The position numbers and the translations under genes were made by a program. Source: Eutreptiella sp. 'Long Island Sound 2002' (Eukaryota; Euglenozoa; Euglenophyceae; Eutreptiales; Eutreptiaceae). Taken from it: a stretch of 64,000 bases of DNA. Shown here one piece after another: positions 57,701 through 64,000 of the stretch. The first letter of the stretch is position 1. The number at the start of each line of letters is the position of its first letter. Under the pieces are notes generated by a model. That model ran no database searches. It worked only from the letters and a program-made list of their open reading frames with translations, and was not told the DNA's origin. The stretch lies in assembly GCA_964036045.1 (NCBI GenBank), contig OZ038398.1:22410486-22474485 (forward strand), in the 5' to 3' direction.

Positions 57701-60700
57701 AAGACCGGAACATGTTCCGGAAGCCCCGGAACATGTTCCGGAAGGACCGGAACATGTTCTGGAAGCGCCGGAACATGTTCCGGAAGCGCCGGAACATGTT
57801 CCGGAAGGACCGGAACATGTTCCGGAAGCGCCGGAACATGTTCCGGAAGGACCCGAACATGTTCCGGAAGGACCGGAACATGTTCCGGAAGCGCCGGAAC
57901 ATGTTCCGGAAGCGCCGGAGCATGTTCCGGAAGGACCCGAACATGTTCCGGAAGGACCGGAACATGTTCCGGAAGCGCCGGAACACGTTCCGGAAGCGCC
58001 GGAACACGTTCCGGAAGCGCCAGAACACGTTCCGGAAGCGCCGGAACACGTTCCAGAAGCGCCGGAACAGGTTCCGGAAGCGCCGGAACACGTTCCGGAA
58101 GGACCGGAACATGTTCCGGAAGGACCGGAACACGTTCCGGAAGCGCCGGAACACGTTCCGGAAGCGCCGGAACACGTTCCGGAAGGACCGGAACATGTTC
58201 CGGAAGGACCGGAACATGTTCCGGAAGCGCCGGAACATGTTCCGGAAGCACCGGAACACGTTCCGGAAGCACCGGAACACGTTCCGGAAGCGCCGGAACA
58301 CGTTCCGGAAGCGCCAGAACACGTTCCGGAAGCGCCGGAACACGTTCCAGAAGCGCCGGAACAGGTTCCGGAAGCGCCGGAACACGTTCCTGAAGGACCG
58401 GAACATGTTCCGGAAGGACCGGAACACGTTCCCGAAGGACCGGAACACGTTCCGGAAGCGCCGGAACACGTTCCGGAAGGACTGGAACATGTTCCGGAAG
58501 GACCGGAACATGTTCCGGAAGCACCGGAACATGTTCCGGAAGCGCCGGAACATGTCCCAGAAGGACCGGAACATGTTCCGGAAGCGCCAGAAGACCGGAA
58601 CATGTTCCGGAAGCGCCGGAACATGTTCCGGAAGGACCGGAACATGTTCCGGAAGCGCCGGAACATGTTCCGGAAGGACCCGAACATGTTCCGGAAGGAC
58701 CGGAACATGTTCCGGAAGCATCAGAACATGTTCCGGAAGCGCCGGAACATGTTCCGGAAGCACTGGAACATGTTCCGGAAGCGCCGGAACATGTTCCGGA
58801 AGCGCCGGAACATGTTCCGGAAGGACCGGAACATGTTCCGGAAGGACCGGAACACGTTCCGGAAGCGCCGGAACACATTCCGGAAGCGCCGGAACATGTT
58901 CCGGAAGGACCGGAACATGTTCCGGAAGCGCCGGAAGACCGGAACATGTTCCGGAAGGACCGGAACATGTTCCGGAAGCCCCGGAACATGTTCCGGAAGG
59001 ACCGGAACATGTTCCGGAAGCGCCGGAACATGTTCCGGAAAGACCGGAACACGTTCCGGAAGGACCGGAACACGTTCCGGAAGGACCGGAACACGTTCCG
59101 GAAGCGCCGGAACACGTTCCGGAAGCACCGGAACACGTTCCGGAAGCGCCGAAACATGTTCCGGAAGCGCCGGAACATGTTCCGGAAGCGCCGGAACATG
59201 TTCCGGAAGCACCGGAACATGTTCCGGAAGCACCGGAACATGTTCCGGAAGCGCCGGAACATGTTCCGGAAGGACCGGAACACGTTCCGGAAGCGCCGGA
59301 ACATGTTCCGGAAGCGCCGGAACATGTTCCGGAAGCACCGGAACATGTTCCGGAAGCGCCGGAACATGTTCCGGAAGCACCGGAACATGTTCCGGAAGCG
59401 CCGGAAGACCGGAACATGTTCCGGAAGCACCGGAACATGTTCCGGAATCGCCGGAATACGTTCCGGAAGCACCGGAACAGGTTCCGGAAGCGCCGGAACA
59501 TGTTCCGGAAGCGCCGGAACATGTTCCGGAAGCGCCGGAACATGTTCCGGAAGCACTGGAACATGTTCCGGAAGCACCCGAACATGTTCCGGAAGCGCCG
59601 GAACATGTTCCGGAAGCGCCGGAACATGTTCCGGAAGGACCGGAACATGTTCCGGAAGGACCGGAACACGTTCCGGAAGCGCCGGAACACATTCCGGAAG
59701 CGCCGGAACATGTTCCGGAAGGACCGGAACATGTTCCGGAAGGACCGGAACATGTTCCGGAAGCGCCGGAACATGTTCCGGAAGGACCGGAACATGTTCC
59801 GGAAGCGCCGGAAGACCGGAACATGTTCCGGAAGGACCGGAACATGTTCCGGAAGCCCCGGAACATGTTCCGGAAGGACCGGAACATGTTCCGGAAGCGC
59901 CGGAACATGTTCCGGAAAGACCGGAACATGTTCCGGAAGCGCCGGAAGACCGGAACATGTTCCGGAAGGACTGGAACATGTTCCGGAAGCGCCGAACATG
60001 TTCCGGAAGCGCCGGAACATGTTCCGGAAGCACCGGAACATGTTCCGGAAGCACCGGAACATGTTCCGGAAGCGCCGGAACATGTTCCGGAAGCACCGGA
60101 ACATGTTCCGGAAGCGCCGGAACACGTTCCGGAAGCACCGGAACATGTTCCGGAAGCACCGCAACATGTTCCGGAAGCACCGGAACACGTTCCGGAAGCG
60201 CCGGAACATGTTCCGGAATCGCCGGAATACGTTCCGGAAGCACCGGAACAGGTTCCGGAAGCGCCGGAACATGTTCCGGAAGCGCCGGAACATGTTCCGG
60301 AAGCGCCGGAACATGTTCCGGAAGCACTGGAACATGTTCCGGAAGCACCCGAACATGTTCCGGAAGCGCCGGAACATGTTCCGGAAGCGCCGGAACATGT
60401 TCCGGAAGGACCGGAACATGTTCCGGAAGGACCGGAACACGTTCCGGAAGCGCCGGAACACATTCCGGAAGCGCCGGAACATGTTCCGGAAGGACCGGAA
60501 CATGTTCCGGAAGGACCGGAACATGTTCCGGAAGCGCCGGAACATGTTCCGGAAGGACCGGAACATGTTCCGGAAGCGCCGGAAGACCGGAACATGTTCC
60601 GGAAGGACCGGAACATGTTCCGGAAGCCCCGGAACATGTTCCGGAAGGACCGGAACATGTTCCGGAAGCGCCGGAACATGTTCCGGAAAGACCGGAACAT

Positions 60701-63700
60701 GTTCCGGAAGCGCCGGAAGACCGGAACATGTTCCGGAAGGACTGGAACATGTTCCGGAAGCGCCGAACATGTTCCGGAAGCGCCGGAACATGTTCCGGAA
60801 GCACCAGAACATGTTCCGGAAGCACCGGAACATGTTCCGGAAGCGCCGGAACATGTTCCGGAAGCGCCGGAACATGTTCCGGAAGCACTGGAACATGTTC
60901 CGGAAGCACCCGAACATGTTCCGGAAGCGCCGGAACATGTTCCGGAAGCGCCGGAACATGTTCCGGAAGGACCGGAACATGTTCCGGAAGGACCGGAACA
61001 CGTTCCGGAAGCGCCGGAACACATTCCGGAAGCGCCGGAACATGTTCCGGAAGGACCGGAACATGTTCCGGAAGGACCGGAACATGTTCCGGAAGCGCCG
61101 GAACATGTTCCGGAAGGACCGGAACATGTTCCGGAAGCGCCGGAAGACCGGAACATGTTCCGGAAGGACCGGAACATGTTCCGGAAGCCCCGGAACATGT
61201 TCCGGAAGGACCGGAACATGTTCCGGAAGCGCCGGAACATGTTCCGGAAAGACCGGAACATGTTCCGGAAGCGCCGGAAGACCGGAACATGTTCCGGAAG
61301 GACTGGAACATGTTCCGGAAGCGCCGAACATGTTCCGGAAGCGCCGGAACATGTTCCGGAAGCACCAGAACATGTTCCGGAAGCACCGGAACATGTTCCG
61401 GAAGCGCCGGAACATGTTCCGGAAGCACCGGAACATGTTCCGGAAGCGCCGGAACACGTTCCGGAAGCACCGGAACATGTTCCGGAAGCACCGCAACATG
61501 TTCCGGAAGCACCGGAACACGTTCCGGAAGCGCCGGAACATGTTCCGGAAGCGCCGGAACATGTTCCGGAAGCGCCGGAACATGTTCCGTAAGCACCGGA
61601 ACACGTTCCGGAAGGACCGGAACACGTTCCGGAAGGACCGGAACACGTTCCGGAAGCACCGGAACATGTTCCGGAAGCACCGCAACATGTTCCGGAAGCA
61701 CCGGAACACGTTCCGGAAGCGCCGGAACATGTTCCGGAAGCACCGGAACACGTTCCGGAAGCGCCGAAACATGTTCCAGAAGCGCCGGAACATGTTCCGG
61801 AAGCGCCGGAACATGTTCCGGAAGCACCGGAACATGTTCCGGAAGCACCGGAACATGTTCCGGAAGCGCCGGAACGTGTTCCGGAAGCGCCGGAACACGT
61901 TCCGGAAGGACCGGAACACGTTCCGGAAGCGCCGGAACATGTTCCGGAAGCGCCGGAACATGTTCCGGAAGGACCGGAACATGTTCCGGAAGCGCCGGAA
62001 CATGTTCCGGAAGCACCGGAACATGTTCCGGAAGCGCCGGAAGACCGGAACATGTTCCGGAAGCCCCGGAACATGTTCCGGAAGGACCGGAACATGTTCT
62101 GGAAGCGCCGGAACATGTTCCGGAAGCGCCGGAACATGTTCCGGAAGGACCGGAACATGTTCCGGAAGCGCCGGAACATGTTCCGGAAGGACCCGAACAT
62201 GTTCCGGAAGGACCGGAACATGTTCCGGAAGCGCCGGAACATGTTCCGGAAGCGCCGGAGCATGTTCCGGAAGGACCCGAACATGTTCCGGAAGGACCGG
62301 AACACGTTCCGGAAGCGCCGGAACACGTTCCGGAAGCGCCAGAACACGTTCCGGAAGCGCCGGAACACGTTCCAGAAGCGCCGGAACAGGTTCCGGAAGC
62401 GCCGGAACACGTTCCGGAAGGACCGGAACATGTTCCGGAAGGACCGGAACACGTTCCGGAAGCGCCGGAACACGTTCCGGAAGCGCCGGAACACGTTCCG
62501 GAAGGACCGGAACATGTTCCGGAAGGACCGGAACATGTTCCGGAAGCACCGGAACATGTTCCGGAAGCGCCGGAACATGTCCCGGAAGGACCGGAACATG
62601 TTCCGGAAGCGCCAGAAGACCGGAACATGTTCCGGAAGCGCCGGAACATGTTCCGGAAGGACCGGAACATGTTCCGGAAGCGCCGGAACATGTTCCGGAA
62701 GGACCCGAACATGTTCCGGAAGGACCGGAACATGTTCCGGAAGCATCAGAACATGTTCCGGAAGCGCTGGAACATGTTCCAGAAGGACCGGAAAATGTTC
62801 CGGAAGCGCCGGAACATGTTCCGGAAGGACCAGAACATGTTCCGGAAGCGCCGGAACATGTTCCGGAAGCACCGGAACACGTTCCGGAAGCACCGGAACA
62901 CGTTCCGGAAGCGCCGGAACATGTTCCGGAAGCGCCAGAACACGTTCCGGAAGCGCCGGAACACGTTCCAGAAGCGCCGGAACAGGTTCCGGAAGCGCCG
63001 GAACACGTTCCTGAAGGACCGGAACATGTTCCGGAAGGACCGGAACACGTTCCCGAAGGACCGGAACACGTTCCGGAAGCGCCGGAACACGTTCCGGAAG
63101 GACTGGAACATGTTCCGGAAGGACCGGAACATGTTCCGGAAGCACCGGAACATGTTCCGGAAGCGCCGGAACATGTCCCGGAAGGACCGGAACATGTTCC
63201 GGAAGCGCCGGAAGACCGGAACATGTTCCGGAAGCGCCGGAACATGTTCCGGAAGGACCGGAACATGTTCCGGAAGCGCCGGAACATGTTCCGGAAGGAC
63301 CCGAACATGTTCCGGAAGGACCGGAACATGTTCCGGAAGCATCAGAACATGTTCCGGAAGCGCCGGAACATGTTCCGGAAGGACCGGAACATGTTCCGGA
63401 AGCGCCGAACATGTTCCGGAAGCGCCGGAACACGTTCCGGATGGACCGGAACATGTTCCGGAAGCGCCGGAACATGTTCCGGAAGCGCCGGAACATGTTC
63501 CGGAAGCAACGGAACATGTTCCGGAAGCGCCGGAGCATGTTCCGGAAGGACCCGAACATGTTCCGGAAGGACCGGAACATGTTCCGGAAGCGCCGGAACA
63601 CGTTCCGGAAGCGCCGGAACACGTTCCGGAAGCGCCAGAACACGTTCCGGAAGCGCCGGAACAGGTTCCGGAAGCGCCGGAACACGTTCCGGAAGGACCG

Positions 63701-64000
63701 GAACATGTTCCGGAAGGACCGGAACACGTTCCGGAAGCGCCGGAACACGTTCCGGAAGCGCCGGAACACCTTCCGGAAGGACCGGAACATGTTCCGGAAG
63801 GACCGGAACATGATCCGGAAGCACCGGAACATGTTCCGGAAGCGCCGGAACATGTCCCGGAAGGACCGGAACATGTTCCGGAAGCGCCAGAAGACCGGAA
63901 CATGTTCCGGAAGCGCCGGAACATGTTCCGGAAGGACCGGAACATGTTCCGGAAGCGCCGGAACATGTTCCGGAAGGACCCGAACATGTTCCGGAAGGAC
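48800..64000. repeat. Right domain of the satellite with recurrent composite blocks
   Basis: From about 48.8 kb, units with an extra half-repeat (GCGCCGGAAGACCGG) and 20-bp units (GCGCCGAACATG) recur in fixed order. The marker GGAAGGACTGGAACATG occurs near 52,895, 54,136, 55,931, 57,046, 59,970, 60,741 and 61,302, so block spacings are about 1,241, 1,795, 1,115, 2,924, 771 and 561 bp. The CACGTTCC palindrome variant is far more common here than in the left third. The block lengths vary, as expected from unequal exchange. Confidence 0.85.

Larger units (their letters stand above)
18551..64000. repeat. 21-bp palindromic satellite array, >45 kb (about 2,160 units), open at right edge
   Basis: Each unit is CCGGAACATGTTCCGG, a perfect 16-bp palindrome, plus a 5-bp spacer. 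AAGCG, AAGCA and AAGGA dominate; AAGGG, AAGCC and AAGAG are rare. Units contain nested dyads centred on ACATGT and on TTCCGGAA. Spacer orientation is constant across the array apart from about ten single flips. Irregular units include +3 bp (spacer AAGCGCCG or AACGAGCG), -1 bp (GCGCCGAAC) and fused palindromes. The consensus has no stop in any of six frames and its length is a multiple of 3. Frames such as PEHVPEA, MFRKRRN, CSGSAGT, LPEHVPA and MFRRFRN therefore run for thousands of codons on both strands. Internal frame switches simply mark indels. No transcription or protein role is supported. Confidence 0.97.

Noticed and set aside
16952-63987. Very long open frames (up to about 7,000 codons) in all six frames of the satellite
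   Set aside because: They follow automatically from a stop-free 21-bp unit. Frames overlap on both strands, switch type at each indel and lack any non-repeat domain, except where one joins the pol fragment.
18551-64000. CRISPR array (palindromic repeats with short spacers)
   Set aside because: Spacers are 5 bp and drawn from three main sequences, the array exceeds 2,000 units, there are no cas genes, and the context is eukaryotic.

Overview
This 64 kb window is eukaryotic and almost entirely repetitive. It contains no intact cellular gene that I can recognise. Eukaryotic origin follows from a Ty3/gypsy-type integrase with a chromodomain, an LTR pair, tRNA-like SINE-type heads, and long satellite arrays. 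Pyrimidine-rich intron-like tracts, poly-C runs and retroelement debris would suit a large-genome protist such as an alveolate, but this is a guess: no marker gene, rRNA or complete tRNA is present.

Layout. (1) Positions 1-5,551 hold two arrays of a ~77-bp repeat with an internal hairpin. Each ends in an (AATTGCGG)-type simple repeat plus an identical ~60-bp flank. The second array has a 1,240-bp higher-order period and sits between inverted C-run/G-run borders. (2) Positions 5,708-6,360 are a broken coding remnant, readable only across frame changes. (3) Positions 7,868-11,599 look like a non-autonomous LTR element: two ~260-bp direct repeats starting TG and ending CA, a purine tract just before the right one, and no pol. 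Its interior carries a ~42-bp tandem repeat that encodes a hairpin. (4) Two diverged ~1.1 kb modules (about 11,965-12,990 and 15,610-16,768) share stems that differ by compensatory base-pair changes, including two interleaved stems that could form a pseudoknot. This is the most interesting signal in the window. (5) Positions 16,769-18,550 (minus strand) are the 3' half of a Ty3/gypsy pol: RNase H tail, integrase with a D,D(35)E triad, GPY motif, and a chromodomain split by an in-frame TAG. (6) From 18,551 to the window end is about 45 kb (~2,160 units) of a 21-bp satellite. Each unit is a perfect 16-bp palindrome (CCGGAACATGTTCCGG) plus a 5-bp spacer drawn mostly from AAGCG, AAGCA and AAGGA. 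The consensus has no stop codon in any frame and 21 is a multiple of 3, so the array yields giant meaningless open frames on both strands.

The genes present do not form a pathway. The window reads as heterochromatin-like DNA: satellites, truncated retroelements and their structured non-coding parts. The pol fragment is cut exactly at the satellite edge. The satellite shows higher-order duplications of ~1 kb and larger, rare single-spacer inversions, and variants spread by amplification.
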